NCBI GenBank assembly: GCA_000023185.1
Contig: CP001622.1
Span: 2,542,001 to 2,606,000, forward strand
Source: Rhizobium leguminosarum bv. trifolii WSM1325
GTDB taxonomy: Bacteria; Pseudomonadota; Alphaproteobacteria; Rhizobiales; Rhizobiaceae
Reading direction: 5' to 3'
DNA length: 64,000 bases
Both the position numbers and the translations under genes were made by a program. Shown here piece after piece: positions 17,277 to 27,185 of the stretch (within the stretch, counting starts at the first letter, position 1; the number at the start of each line of letters is the position of its first letter). Under the pieces are notes generated by a model that worked only from the letters and a program-made list of their open reading frames with translations, was not told the origin of the DNA and searched no databases.

Positions 17277-18569
17277 TCAACCGTGTGGTTGCGCCGGTTC
17301 GGGTTGGCCTGTGACCGGTGCAGGATCAGCAGCAAGTGCCCTGGTGACCAGCAGTGCTGCGGCGAGAACAGGGACGACCGCCCAGTACGAAAAGCGGATG
17401 CCGAAGTGTTCGGCAACGAAACCGAGTAGTGGCGGCCCGGCGAAAAACACAAGGAACGTCGTCTGCCCGAGCGCTGCAACGTTGACGGGTGCGGGTCGAT
17501 CGGTGCGTCGGGCCGCAGCCGAGATGGCAAGCGGATAGACTGAAGAGCAGCCGATACCTGTCAGGCCAAAGCCTGCGAGCGCGATAGCAGGGTGTGTCGC
17601 GGTCGCAACCATGACAACACCGATGGTCGAGATCCCAAGGAGAGTGATGGCGACCGGCCGCGGAGTGAAGCGGTCGATGACAGGGTCCATGCCGAGCCGT
17701 CCGATGGCGATGAACGAGGAGAAAATGGTCACGCTGAGCCCGCCGACGAAGGGTTCGACCGCGAACACGTCGCGCATATAGATCGCCGACCAATCGACGC
17801 TTGCGCCTTCGGCAAGAAGCGGAGCTGCGGCGACAAGGCAAAGCGGGAGTAGTCCGATCGTGGGAAAAGCGATGATCGGCGTATCTCCGGGGTGAGCGTC
17901 CTGCCGCCGGGTCGCATTCTCGATCCCGGAGAAAACGATCGACCCGGCAATCAAGACCGTCACCAGGACGATGAAGCTATGCAGTTCGATGGAGACGGCA
18001 GCCTGCCGCATGCCGGCGGCAACGAGGGCGGTGATGCAGAAGCCGAGGCTCCACATGCCGTGAGCCCGGCTCATGATGCGGTACCCAAGCAGCGCCTCAC
18101 GGCGATCGGTTTCGATATTGGCGTTGATCTCGAACGCGCCGGTGAAAATGCCGGCAATGAAGAACAATGGCACGGCCAGGAGAGCTGAAGGCATCCAGGG
18201 GATCAGCGCGAAAAACAGCGCCGCACCGAAGACGGTGACGAAAGCCGTGGTGCGCGCACCGAGCCTCTCGATCAACCTCACCGAGAACGTCAACCCGCAG
18301 AGAACCCCGGAGGACATGACAGCGAGCAAAAGGCCCAGCTCTCCCTCGGTCAGGCTGAACTTGAGCTGAAGATCGGGCAGCCGCGAAACAAACGCGCCTA
18401 AGGAAAGGGCCACGGCAAACTGGATGAAGAAAATGCGGTGGTGCGGCTTCATCTCGGCACTCTGCTCCGATTGGGGCGGGATATCGGCGGCATAACCGGA
18501 CATTCCGACGAAATGGCGACTGGCTGAGAAACCCGCGATCTCAGGATTATCGACCACCGCTGCTGACAT
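17277..18569 (-). CDS. Major facilitator superfamily transporter
   Basis: The 430-residue frame encodes about twelve membrane helices. HHRIFFIQFAVALSLGAFVSRLPDLQLKFSLTEGELGLLL is the start of helix 1 and loop 1-2. The FSLTEGELG-LLLAVMSSG-LIERLGAR pattern resembles the YbjJ/FucP-like sugar and drug branch. The start is uncertain: the first 39 residues are hydrophilic, and ATG 18452 (MKPHHRIFF) would give a standard MFS length of 391. Substrate unknown. The C-terminus is Pro-rich (DPAPVTGQPEPAQPHG). Confidence 0.88.
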   Translation of the reverse strand: MSAAVVDNPEIAGFSASRHFVGMSGYAADIPPQSEQSAEMKPHHRIFFIQFAVALSLGAFVSRLPDLQLKFSLTEGELGLLLAVMSSGVLCGLTFSVRLIERLGARTTAFVTVFGAALFFALIPWMPSALLAVPLFFIAGIFTGAFEINANIETDRREALLGYRIMSRAHGMWSLGFCITALVAAGMRQAAVSIELHSFIVLVTVLIAGSIVFSGIENATRRQDAHPGDTPIIAFPTIGLLPLCLVAAAPLLAEGASVDWSAIYMRDVFAVEPFVGGLSVTIFSSFIAIGRLGMDPVIDRFTPRPVAITLLGISTIGVVMVATATHPAIALAGFGLTGIGCSSVYPLAISAAARRTDRPAPVNVAALGQTTFLVFFAGPPLLGFVAEHFGIRFSYWAVVPVLAAALLVTRALAADPAPVTGQPEPAQPHG

Positions 18570-18741
18570 TCCCTGTCAGCATGATGCCGCCGCCGCTGAT
18601 TTCACAATTCAATGCCGAGCAGCCGCTCCAATTGAAGGCTGCAAAATAAGTCGGGCCGAAGGGCCACCTTGTCAACGGCACCCGCAGAGAGCGCGACAAG
18701 GAGGTTCGAGGTTGCCCGCTCTCCGAATTGAACAGACCACG

Positions 18742-19974
18742 CTAAACCGGCTGAAGGAGGACGTGTCGCTTCTTGCCGACCGATAGCCGGATCACGCCGT
18801 TCTGGATGTCGGCGTCGACAAGCCGCATTGCCTGATCGTTTGCGCTGCGGCCATTCACCCGCACACCGCCGCCGACGATCAATCGGCGTGCTTCGCTTTT
18901 CGACTTGGCGAGCCCGGCAACGACCATGGCGTCAACGAGCGGAAAGGCACCGCGAAGGCTATGCGGGAGCCTGACCGTCGGAAGACCCGCCGGCACCTCG
19001 CCCGCTTCGAAGATGCGCCGGGAAGTTTCGGAAGCTTGTACTGCCGCATCGAGCCCGTGGCACAGCCTCGTGATCTGGTCGGCAAGGATCTTTTTCGCTT
19101 CGTTGATCTCGGAATCCCGAAGCACTTCGAGGCGTGCAATTTCGCCTAAGGGTAACTCGGTGAACAGCCTGAGGAAACGCCCCACATCGGTATCCCCGGT
19201 GTTTCTCCAAAATTGCCAGAACTCATAGGGCGACAGCCGATCGGCGTTGAGCCAAACCGCCCCTGAAACGCTCTTGCCCATCTTCGCGCCCGACGTCGTC
19301 GTTAGCAGCGGGGCAGTCAATCCAAACAGGGTGCGTCCACCGATCCGCCGTCCAAATTCGACGCCGCTGACAATATTGCCCCACTGGTCGGAGCCACCCA
19401 GTTGAAGCAGGCAGCCGCAGCTTTCTGCGAGGATATGGAAGTCGTAGGCCTGCATGACCATGTAGTTGAATTCCAGCAATGACAGCGATTGCTCTCGTTC
19501 CAACCGTTGGCGCACACTCTCCGATGTGAGCATCCGGTTGACTGAAAAATGCGGCCCGATATCGCGCAGGAAATCGAGGTAGTTGAGCCCGCCCAACCAG
19601 TCGGAGTTGTTGACCATGACAGCATCGGTCGGGTTGTCCCCGAAAGCGAGGAACCGCTCGAAGACACGCCGGATGCCGATCAGGTTTTTCGTGATCTGCT
19701 CTTGATTGAGAAGGGGACGCTACGTGTCGCGGAAGCTCGGATCGCCCAGGCGGCTTGTCGCGCCGCCGAGCAAAGCGATGGGTTTGTTACCGGTCTTCTG
19801 GAACCACCGCAGCATCATGATCGGAATGAGATGCCCGACATGCAGGCTGTCGGCGGTAAGATCGAAGCCGTTATAGGCCGTGCCGGCCCCTGAACAAAGC
19901 CAGCTGTCTAGTGCTGCCAAGTCGGTGCATTGATGCAGGAAGCCGCGCTCGCTCAAAGTGCGAAGAAAGTCGGA
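18742..19974 (-). pseudogene. tyrS: Tyrosyl-tRNA synthetase, broken by in-frame stops
   Basis: One reading frame on the minus strand spells a nearly complete class I TyrS. It runs from [15 protein letters not shown] through the HIGH-type HVGH (in [17 protein letters not shown]), [16 protein letters not shown] and the KMSKS-type AKMGKS to the S4 domain (AKSKSEARRLIVGGGVRVNG). It carries a TAG at 19975-19977, where a codon just before SDFL is expected, and a second TAG at 19720-19722 inside [16 protein letters not shown]. No start codon remains at the usual place. The 291-codon 3' part (from ATG 19617) and the 5' piece (TTG 19956) are open. Probably a dead second copy of tyrS. Confidence 0.85.
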
Positions 19975-20348
19975 CTAGGTCCGGTGGGCTGAGGGGATAG
20001 TATCACGAGAGTCTCCATTTGGGCCGATGAGGCCGGAGACCATCTGTTGACACACGTGCCGCCGACCGTGCGGCGTCTCAAGTGTCAGGAATATGACCTT
20101 GGGCCGCTCTATGGGAGCAGCGTGTAATACAAGCTCGAAAGGTTCAGGGCGCAGGTCATGTATTCTTTTTATCATGCGACAGCGCAATCACAAGGGGATG
20201 CGAACTGGCGATATTTGAACGGATCGCAACGCCCCTCCCATCTCCGCATCTGTCCCTCACAAAAAATTCGCACCCGCATCAATTTGCTTGCCGTTCTGCA
20301 ATGCGGCATATGTTTGTTCTCATAGGCAAGTGGCATGAGCGGGGAACC
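19975..20348. other. Intergenic stretch upstream of kup and of the tyrS remnant
   Basis: The minus strand is open from 20187 to 19975 and reads [17 protein letters not shown], which recalls the start of ASCH-domain proteins, before losing resemblance. It may be a gene fragment. No complete gene is seen. The kup ribosome site GGGGAA lies at 20341-20346. Plus-strand promoter elements are not clear. Confidence 0.3.
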
Positions 20349-22250
20349 ATGACGTCGACGCATATGGATAAGACGGGGGATGGCGCCGGCGGGAAGGGCT
20401 TTGTCGGACTGGTCATCGGCGCGGTCGGCGTCGTCTATGGCGATATCGGCACCAGCCCGCTCTATGCCTTTCGCGAGGCGCTGAGGCCGTTTGCCGCCGA
20501 TGGCGTGCATGAGGCCGAGGTCATCGGTCTGATTTCGCTGATGGTCTGGACGCTGACGATCATCGTGACCTTCAAATATGTGCTCTTCCTTCTCAGGGCA
20601 GACAATGACGGCGAAGGCGGCGCGCTTTCGCTCCTCGCCCTCCTGATGAAGAAGATGGGACGAAACGTGCCGGTGCTCTTTTTCGCCGGCCTGATCGGCG
20701 CCGCCCTCTTCATCGGCGATGCGATGATCACGCCTGCCTTGTCGGTCATGTCGGCGCTCGAAGGCCTGAAACTGATCACACCCGCCTTTGCCGAATACGT
20801 CCCGCTTGCATCGGCGGCAATCATGATCGTTCTGTTTGCCGTCCAGTCGAGGGGAACGGCCGCCGTTTCCAAGCTTTTCGGGCCGATCACGGTGTTGTGG
20901 TTTCTAGCCATGGCGGCCGGCGGCCTGATCCATATCGGCGACGACTGGAGGATCCTGGCCGCGCTCAATCCGGCCAATGCATTCCTGTTCCTCACCCATG
21001 CCGGCAGCGTCGGCCTCATCGTGCTCGGCGCCGTTTTTCTGACGGTGACGGGTGCTGAGGCGCTCTATGCCGATCTCGGGCATTTCGGACGCCGCCCGAT
21101 CCAAATGGCATGGTTCGTGCTTGTCTTTCCCGCATTGCTGCTGAATTACCTCGGGCAAGGCGCGCTGGTTCTCGCCCATCCCGAAACGGCAGGCAACCCG
21201 TTCTTTCTGATGTATCCCGACTGGGCCTTGCCGCCGATGGTTCTCCTGGCGACGATGGCAACGATCATCGCCAGCCAGGCGGTGATCACAGGCGCATTTT
21301 CGCTGTCCCGCTCGGCGGTTCACCTCGGCTTCCTGCCGAGGCTCAGGATCAAGTTCACGTCGGAGACCAACACCGGCCAGATCTACGTGCCGGCCGTCAA
21401 TCTTCTCCTGCTGGTCGGCGTGCTGATGCTGATCTTTTCCTTCGGCGACTCCGAGTCGCTGGCGACCGCCTACGGCATCTCCGTGACGGGAACCATGGTC
21501 ATCTCGACCATGCTGGTCTTCCAGTTCCTTCGGGTCGTCTGGGGCTATTCCCTCGTGCTCGCCGCCGCCTGGCTGCTGCCGCTCTTCACCATCGAAGTCA
21601 TGTTCCTGGCGGCCAACCTGCTGAAGATCTACGATGGCGGCTGGGTTCCGGTCGCCCTTGCGCTGGCGATCATGATCCTGATGTGGACATGGACCCGAGG
21701 CCAGGCCTATCTGAAGAGACTGCGGGCCAACAACGAGATCCCGCTCGATTCCTTCATCAGGTCGATCGAGCGAAAGTCGGACCATTCGCCGGTCACCGTT
21801 CCGGGAACGGCAGTCTTCCTGACCAGCGTTCCGGACCGGACGCCGAACGTTCTGCTCCACAATCTCAAGCACAACCACGTGCTCCACGAACAGAACGTCA
21901 TCCTGACCGTCTGGACCGAGGACGAACCTTATGTTCCCGACAGCCGCCGCATCAAGATCAGCCAACTCTCGCCGCGTTTCGTCCGCCTCGACATCACCTT
22001 CGGCTTCATGGACGACCCTGACGTCACCAGGGCATTGGCTCTTTGCCGGGAGGGCGGCTTCAAGTTCGAGATCATGAGGACCTCCTTCTATCTCGGCCGC
22101 CGGAACCTCGTCAGGACGCCGAACACCGGGTTGCCCGCCTGGCAGGAGCGCATATTCATGGCGCTGGAAGGCTTGGCGATTGACCCTTCCGACTATTTCA
22201 ACCTGCCCTCCAACCGCGTCGTCGAACTCGGCGAACAAATCGCCATTTAG
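20349..22250 (+). CDS. kup: Kup-family potassium transporter
   Basis: Kup proteins import K+ with protons through twelve inner-membrane helices. The 633-residue product has the family start [25 protein letters not shown], then [29 protein letters not shown], the [13 protein letters not shown] segment, and a hydrophilic C-terminal domain with [18 protein letters not shown] and [22 protein letters not shown] three bases before ATG 20349 sets the start over the longer frame from 20301. Length is standard. Rhizobia often carry several kup copies. Confidence 0.95.
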   Translation: MTSTHMDKTGDGAGGKGFVGLVIGAVGVVYGDIGTSPLYAFREALRPFAADGVHEAEVIGLISLMVWTLTIIVTFKYVLFLLRADNDGEGGALSLLALLMKKMGRNVPVLFFAGLIGAALFIGDAMITPALSVMSALEGLKLITPAFAEYVPLASAAIMIVLFAVQSRGTAAVSKLFGPITVLWFLAMAAGGLIHIGDDWRILAALNPANAFLFLTHAGSVGLIVLGAVFLTVTGAEALYADLGHFGRRPIQMAWFVLVFPALLLNYLGQGALVLAHPETAGNPFFLMYPDWALPPMVLLATMATIIASQAVITGAFSLSRSAVHLGFLPRLRIKFTSETNTGQIYVPAVNLLLLVGVLMLIFSFGDSESLATAYGISVTGTMVISTMLVFQFLRVVWGYSLVLAAAWLLPLFTIEVMFLAANLLKIYDGGWVPVALALAIMILMWTWTRGQAYLKRLRANNEIPLDSFIRSIERKSDHSPVTVPGTAVFLTSVPDRTPNVLLHNLKHNHVLHEQNVILTVWTEDEPYVPDSRRIKISQLSPRFVRLDITFGFMDDPDVTRALALCREGGFKFEIMRTSFYLGRRNLVRTPNTGLPAWQERIFMALEGLAIDPSDYFNLPSNRVVELGEQIAI

Positions 22251-22335
22251 GGTAGGCGACATCAGGATCGCGCAGGTATCAGCCTAGATATCGCAATGCG
22301 TTGACGATGAAGCCGAAGGCGCAAAGCGCTGAACC

Positions 22336-23916
22336 TCACGCCTTGGCCGAGATCGCGCTCAGTTCCTCGAGATCGAGATCCCGTTCCAGCTCGTCTAACG
22401 TTTCGTCGTCGATGTCGCCGGCGCGATGGAGGCGAATAAGCTCCCGGCGTCCCGTGGCAACTGCTTCGAGAACGACGTCGAAATGAGCATGGAGCACCGG
22501 TACGTAATGCTCCGTTCTCTCGGCATAGTCGACGATCGCTGTGGCCCTGCGCTGATAGCGCTCCAGCAATTGCGGGTGGATGAGCGTTCCCTTTGCGTCA
22601 TATGCCAGGTTTTTGACGATCCCGAGTTGCACCTGTGCCATGGCGGCTTCGGCCTGGCTCATGGTGAGGCGCGCTCTTTCCGTCTCCGGTGCCAGCCGCG
22701 CCCAGGCAATCACCCGCCCCAATGTCGTGCCCTGCACCAGCACGGTTCCGAGAATGACGGCGAAGGATGTGGCAAGGATGAAGTCACGGCCCGGGAACCC
22801 CTCGGGCAGGCTGAGCGCCAGGGCGAGCGTGATCACGCCGCGCACACCTGCCCAGCTGAGAACCGTCGCGCCGCCGACGCCGAGCGGCTGAGCTCGCGTC
22901 ACCCCCAGGGCCGCACAGAACTTGATGATGAGATCGGAGGCGAAAACCCAGGCAAACCGCGCCACCACCAGCGTGAGGAGGATCGCCAGCATCGCTAGTC
23001 CCATCGTCGCGATCACGGTGGTTAAGCCGCCGCCGCGTTCGACGACATCCCGCAGCGACAACCCGATCAACGTGAAGACTGAAGCCTCCATCAGGAAGAT
23101 CATCACGGTCCAGAACGACGTGCCGCGCATGCGCGTTGCGGCCGAAAATACGGTGTGCTGGTGCCAGGACGCGATCAGGCCGGTGGTGACGGTGGCGATG
23201 ACGCCGGAAACATGCAGCAACTCTCCGAGCAGATAGGAAATCCAGGCAAGCAGCACCGTGGCTGCGATGATCAGATATTCGTCGCCGAGACGCCGGGCGA
23301 GCTTGACCCATGCCGTCCCCACAACGACGCCGACGACGGCGCCGCCGAGCGCCAGCACGAAGAAGCTGCCGACCGCCTCCCCCGCGCTGAAGGCTCCGGT
23401 TGCGACGGCGGCAACGGCAAAACGGAAAAGAACCAGGCCGCTCGCATCGTTGAGCAGGCTCTCGCCTTCCAATAGAATCTGCAGCCGCCGCGGCAGCCTG
23501 ACGCGCTCGAGCACGGCGCGCGCCGAGACCGCGTCCGGCGGTGCAACGATCGCGCCAAGGGCCGCGCAGGCGGCCCAGGGAAGCGACGGAAAGATAAGAT
23601 GGGCCACGACGGCCACCACCGCACAGGTGAACAACACCGCGCCGACGGCCAGCGAGGCGATGCCGATCATATGGCGCCGCAACCGCGCCAGCGCGATGGC
23701 CCAAGCGCCGTCCATGAGGAGCGGCGGCAGGAAGATGACGAGCACCAGCTCCGGATCGACTGATATCGCCGGCAACCCCGGCACAAACGCCAGCAAGGCG
23801 CCGCCGGTCAGCAGCGCGACGGACGGCGGCAGTCCGAGCCGGTGGGCGGCATAATGCAGCGCGATGATCGCAAGAAACATCGCGATGACGAGCTCGAACA
23901 AGTGTGTTGGTTCCAT
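22336..23916 (-). CDS. CPA1-family Na+/H+ antiporter
   Basis: The 526-residue protein should exchange cytoplasmic Na+ (or K+) for H+. It has about twelve helices, with the ion-site signature LGAIVAPPDAVSARAVLERVRLPRR and LLEGESLLNDASGLVLFRFAVA near residues 130-165, and LSWAGVRGVITLALALSLPEG near 360. These are hallmarks of the bacterial NhaP/CPA1 type. A cytoplasmic C-terminal helical tail of about 100 residues follows. ATG 23916 has AGAGG upstream, while the longer frame from 24102 runs through a repeat element. It converges with kup, giving a monovalent-cation pair. Confidence 0.93.
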   Translation of the reverse strand: MEPTHLFELVIAMFLAIIALHYAAHRLGLPPSVALLTGGALLAFVPGLPAISVDPELVLVIFLPPLLMDGAWAIALARLRRHMIGIASLAVGAVLFTCAVVAVVAHLIFPSLPWAACAALGAIVAPPDAVSARAVLERVRLPRRLQILLEGESLLNDASGLVLFRFAVAAVATGAFSAGEAVGSFFVLALGGAVVGVVVGTAWVKLARRLGDEYLIIAATVLLAWISYLLGELLHVSGVIATVTTGLIASWHQHTVFSAATRMRGTSFWTVMIFLMEASVFTLIGLSLRDVVERGGGLTTVIATMGLAMLAILLTLVVARFAWVFASDLIIKFCAALGVTRAQPLGVGGATVLSWAGVRGVITLALALSLPEGFPGRDFILATSFAVILGTVLVQGTTLGRVIAWARLAPETERARLTMSQAEAAMAQVQLGIVKNLAYDAKGTLIHPQLLERYQRRATAIVDYAERTEHYVPVLHAHFDVVLEAVATGRRELIRLHRAGDIDDETLDELERDLDLEELSAISAKA

Positions 23917-24259
23917 ATGCCTCTGCCCCGGCTCGGAAACGAATTTTGGATGCCTACTGCATATTTCAAAGCGGAATCGATTCAAGGACAAAATTATCCA
24001 GCAATTCAACGCGTTACAGCAGTCTTTGCGCGATTGAATCGACGAGACGCCTTTGAGCAACCGTCCACTTGCTAACATCGGCAGAATACGCTTTCTCGTC
24101 AATACGTTGCGCGAACTGGAATGGCCACTTCGAACCCAGCTAACGGCTCTGCGGGCATCTGATGCCGATGATCTCGTTGGCGCCGATCATTGCCTGGATT
24201 TAATTGGAATTTTCCGCGCATCCTCCTTAAATCCTGCGTCTTGAGGCAAAGGAAGACAG
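23917..24259. other. Intergenic stretch with repeat element copy C
   Basis: This divergent spacer between the antiporter and the dioxygenase gene holds a degenerate RIME-like repeat (23957-24032). The rest (24033-24259) has no gene. The dioxygenase start is preceded by GGAAGACAG. No GTAACC-type promoter was found here. Confidence 0.5.
23957..24032 (-). repeat. RIME-like intergenic repeat, copy C (degenerate)
   Basis: The sequence follows the reverse complement of the full element at 32903-33006: CTGCATATTTC, a GGAATCGATTCAAGG core, then AAAATTATCCAGCAATTC, GTTACAGC and TCTTTGCGCG. The palindromic core is eroded. It sits in the promoter-side spacer of the CPA1 antiporter gene. Confidence 0.75.
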
Positions 24260-25036
24260 ATGAGGAGGCGAACCCTTGTACTTGGAGGTGCGGCCATTGT
24301 CGCATCATCCGTGGCTGCGGTGGCGATCTGGCCACGGCGGCATGTCGTTGTTGCCGCCAGGACATTCGACTGGAAGGGAACGGATTTCGTGAGCGGCGGC
24401 ACGAAATCGGTTACCTTGGAAAAGCTGCCCGAGCCGCTCTTCCGCAGCCGTCCGAATTGCGTCGTAACCGTCGCCCAGACCCTTGGCCCCTGCCATGTTA
24501 ACAATGTCCCGGCTCGTCAGGACATCTCGGACGGAAAGGCCGGGCTGCCTTTGCGGTTGGCCGTTCGGATCGTCCACGCAGCCGATTGCCGGCCGGTCGA
24601 AAATGCCGATATCGAAATCTGGCATACCGATCACCGCGGCATCTATTCCGGCCGCGAGGCTGCGCAGATGTGTACACTTGGCGATGCCGAGGCCATCAGC
24701 GGGCTTGCCTTCCGCGGGCGCCAACTGACGGATGCCAAGGGGCAGGCAAGCTTTTTGACGGCCTATCCCGGATGGTACAAGGGCCGTACGCCGCATGTTC
24801 ACTGCCTCATCCTCGTCGAGGGCAAGGAGCTTCTCGTCAGCCAGATCTATTTCGATGATGTGCTGAGCGATATCATCTATGGCGAGCATCCGGACTATAT
24901 TGGACGCCCTGCCCGCGATACGCGCAACGACGAGGACGGCCTCATCCCGGAGGATGCGGCCGACCACATCTTCGATTTCGAAAAGCTCGATAGCGGCGTG
25001 CTGTCCGCTACCATCACCATCGGCCTCTCTACCTGA
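24260..25036 (+). CDS. Exported intradiol ring-cleavage dioxygenase-like protein
   Basis: Intradiol dioxygenases open catechol-type rings with non-heme Fe(III). The 258-residue protein has all four expected ligands: Tyr in DHRGIYSGRE, Tyr in YPGWYKGRTP, and two His in TPHVHCLI. TLGPCHVNN marks the family's N-terminal segment. Unlike catabolic catechol enzymes it starts with a signal (MRRRTLVLGGAAIVASSVAAVA), with an RRxT motif that suggests Tat export. The protein may act in the periplasm or on the membrane. No catechol-pathway genes are nearby. Confidence 0.88.
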   Translation: MRRRTLVLGGAAIVASSVAAVAIWPRRHVVVAARTFDWKGTDFVSGGTKSVTLEKLPEPLFRSRPNCVVTVAQTLGPCHVNNVPARQDISDGKAGLPLRLAVRIVHAADCRPVENADIEIWHTDHRGIYSGREAAQMCTLGDAEAISGLAFRGRQLTDAKGQASFLTAYPGWYKGRTPHVHCLILVEGKELLVSQIYFDDVLSDIIYGEHPDYIGRPARDTRNDEDGLIPEDAADHIFDFEKLDSGVLSATITIGLST

Positions 25037-25136
25037 GCGGGGCAGCGGCGAGGTTCCACACCCTCGATCACGACGACCTCTCCGGCCGTGGAACCCGAGA
25101 CGAGGAAAGCGTCAAGGTCGGCATATCGGTCGGGGA

Positions 25137-25913
25137 CTATATGCCCGCATACCATTCATAACCGCGATCCTCCCAGAAGCCGCCATTGCCGCCGTAGAGC
25201 TGGCCGAGATCGGCGACGGCTTCGATGCCGGTCAGGTATTTTGCCTGCTTGTAGCCGAGTTGGCGCTCGACCCGGAGCCGAAGCGGCGCGCCATGGGCGA
25301 CTTCGAGATCGCGGCCGTTCATGGTATGGGCAAGGATCGTCTGGGGGTGGAACGCATCGACGAGATCGATGCTTTCATAGTACCAGCCGCTGCCGTCGAG
25401 CGTCTTTTCATATTCGTCGGCGCAGTGGAAGACGATGTAGCGGGCTTCGGGTTTGAGGCCCGCCGTCTGAAGCAGCGCACCGAGCGGCACGCCGGTCCAT
25501 TTGCCGATCGCGCTCCAGCCTTCGACGCAGTCATGCCTCGTGATCTGCGTGCGGGCCGGCAGGGCTTTCAGATCCGCCAGCGTCAGCTGCATCGGCCTGT
25601 CGACCAGCCCGCCGACCTCGAGCTTCCAGCTTGAAAATCGCTGGTTCATCCAGTCGATATAGCGGGCATTATCTGGCATGCTCGTGCCGTTGGCCCGGAA
25701 GGTCGGCGAGATATCGGCTTCCGTGAATTCGCGGGCGAGCGCGTCGTCACCGAGCAAGAAGCGTTGCGTCTTCATACTGAAGCCTTCGGCGATCTTCAGC
25801 ACCGATTTCGTCCGATCGCTTTCGACGAGCGCATCGCAGCCGGCGAGCCCCAGCGCCGATGCCGTCATGGTCGCGCCGATCAGGAAGCGACGCCTGGTGA
25901 TGATGCGGCTCAT
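25137..25913 (-). CDS. Molybdopterin-dependent oxidoreductase (sulfite oxidase/MsrP-like), exported
   Basis: The 258-residue protein starts with a twin-arginine signal (MSRIITRRRFLIGATMTASA) ending in a lipobox-like GLAGC, so it should be folded in the cytoplasm, exported and perhaps lipid-anchored. The sulfite-oxidase-type molybdopterin domain shows ITRHDCVEGWSAIGKWTGV, with the Mo-ligand Cys, DEYEKTLDGSGWYYESID and AHGAPLRLRVERQLGYKQAKYL. Its ATG overlaps the stop of the upstream cytochrome b gene (ATGA), so the two are coupled. By analogy with MsrPQ/YedYZ it may repair oxidised periplasmic proteins with electrons from the cytochrome partner. Confidence 0.9.
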   Translation of the reverse strand: MSRIITRRRFLIGATMTASALGLAGCDALVESDRTKSVLKIAEGFSMKTQRFLLGDDALAREFTEADISPTFRANGTSMPDNARYIDWMNQRFSSWKLEVGGLVDRPMQLTLADLKALPARTQITRHDCVEGWSAIGKWTGVPLGALLQTAGLKPEARYIVFHCADEYEKTLDGSGWYYESIDLVDAFHPQTILAHTMNGRDLEVAHGAPLRLRVERQLGYKQAKYLTGIEAVADLGQLYGGNGGFWEDRGYEWYAGI

Positions 25914-26752
25914 GACTTTCCTCCCTGCTCGATATCGTAGTAACCGGTGATCATCGAGCGCAGATTGTTGAACACACCCGAAACCAGCACCATCGCCACA
26001 TGCACGGCGACGAAGGCGACGAGCGAAAAAGCGGTCAGGAAATGCAGCGTGCGGGCCGATTGCCGGCCGCCGAACAGATCGAGCAGCCAAGGCGCAACCG
26101 CATTGAAGCCCGGCGACATGGTAAGCCCCGTCCCGATCATCAGCGGCAGCAGAACGAAGATCACGGCGACATAGGCGAGTTTCTGCAGCGTATTATAATG
26201 GCGTGCCTCGGCCCCCTTGGGAAAGCGCAGCCGGGCGTGACTGACGATCTCATGGCCGAGATGCGAAGGCTTCAGTTCTACGGCCGCCGGCAGCAGATCG
26301 CGGCGGAAATGCCGGCTGATAAAACCATAGGCGAGATAGATGAAGCCGTTGATGACGAACAGCCAGGCAAAGAAGAAATGCCAGCGCCGGCCCGATGCCA
26401 GATCCTGGTAGCTCGGCAAGGTCAGCCAGTTCGGAAAACCACGTACCGCAGCCTCGCCGTCGACATTCGAAACCCCGAGTATGCCCGTCGTGTCGAAGCT
26501 CAATCCGCCGATGCGCGTCACGCCCTTCAGCGCATCGCCTTCCTGTTCCGCTTCCATGGAAATAAAGGACGGATCGTTGTCGGCGCCGTACTGGCCCCAA
26601 TAGAGCGCCGGATGGGCGTTGAATATCTGCAGGCCGCTGTACAGCAGCACCGTCATGCACAGCACGTTTACCCAGTGCGACAGGCGCACCAGCAGGCCAT
26701 GGCGGTAGAAGAGCGTGCCTCCGCTCGCCATGCCGGCATCAGTCGTGGCCAT
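25910..26752 (-). CDS. Cytochrome b/b561-type membrane electron carrier
   Basis: This 280-residue inner-membrane protein has four or five helices and heme-ligand His candidates in YRHGLLVRLSHWVN, RRWHFFFAWLFVINGFIYLAYG, ARHYNTLQKLAYVAV and ARTLHFLTAFSLVAFVAVHV. This is the Ni/Fe-hydrogenase-type cytochrome b pattern. GGAGG eight bases before ATG 26752 sets the start. It is coupled by ATGA overlap to the molybdopterin oxidoreductase, so it likely passes quinol electrons to that enzyme. The gene follows the MXKDX gene by 87 bases and probably shares its promoter at 27186-27212. Confidence 0.9.
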   Translation of the reverse strand: MATTDAGMASGGTLFYRHGLLVRLSHWVNVLCMTVLLYSGLQIFNAHPALYWGQYGADNDPSFISMEAEQEGDALKGVTRIGGLSFDTTGILGVSNVDGEAAVRGFPNWLTLPSYQDLASGRRWHFFFAWLFVINGFIYLAYGFISRHFRRDLLPAAVELKPSHLGHEIVSHARLRFPKGAEARHYNTLQKLAYVAVIFVLLPLMIGTGLTMSPGFNAVAPWLLDLFGGRQSARTLHFLTAFSLVAFVAVHVAMVLVSGVFNNLRSMITGYYDIEQGGKS

Positions 26753-26839
26753 GGTAATTCCTCCGGATCGATATGAAAGGTCTTCGCGAGAAAAGGACGC
26801 GGCCGCCGGCCAAATAGTTTCAGCGGCCGCGCCCAAAGC

Positions 26840-27124
26840 TTACTTCATCGCGTCGCAGGCCTTCGTCATCGTGTCCTTCTTCATCGTGTCCTTCTCCATG
26901 CCGGCGTTGTGCATGCAGTCGGCCTTGGTGCTGCCGGTCGCCATGGTGTCCTTCTTCATTGCGTCCTTCGACATTGCATCCTTGGACATCGCATCCTTCG
27001 ACATCGTGTCGGTCTTCATGCTGTCTTTCTTCATGGCATCGCTGCTCTGGGCGCTGGCAGCACCGGCAAGCGACAGGCCGATGACGAAGCTGCAGGCGGC
27101 AAGGCTGGAAAGGATCTTGGTCAT
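26840..27124 (-). CDS. Pentapeptide MXKDX-repeat exported protein
   Basis: The 94-residue protein has a signal peptide (LSSLAACSFVIGLSLAGAASAQ). A mature part of about 70 residues is built largely from five-residue repeats such as AMSKD, AMKKD and TMKKD. Two Cys are present in the mature part (ADCMHNAGM, TKACDAMK). The Met-rich, Lys/Asp-rich repeat suggests metal binding or sacrificial Met oxidation in the periplasm. The family function is not established. GAGGAGACC precedes the ATG. It is first in the operon with the cytochrome b and molybdopterin genes. Confidence 0.9.
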   Translation of the reverse strand: MTKILSSLAACSFVIGLSLAGAASAQSSDAMKKDSMKTDTMSKDAMSKDAMSKDAMKKDTMATGSTKADCMHNAGMEKDTMKKDTMTKACDAMK

Positions 27125-27185
27125 GAGGGTCTCCTCGGATCGATTGACATGTCCGCCGGCACCCGCCGACGGCTCACAGTCCTGA

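Noticed and set aside
19975..20187. Small frame starting [17 protein letters not shown], possible ASCH protein
   Set aside because: Only the first 16 or so residues resemble ASCH proteins and the rest does not. At best a fragment, so not called as a gene.
20904..22262. Minus-strand frame of 452 codons over kup
   Set aside because: Antisense shadow of kup. The product is highly charged and repetitive, without domain features.
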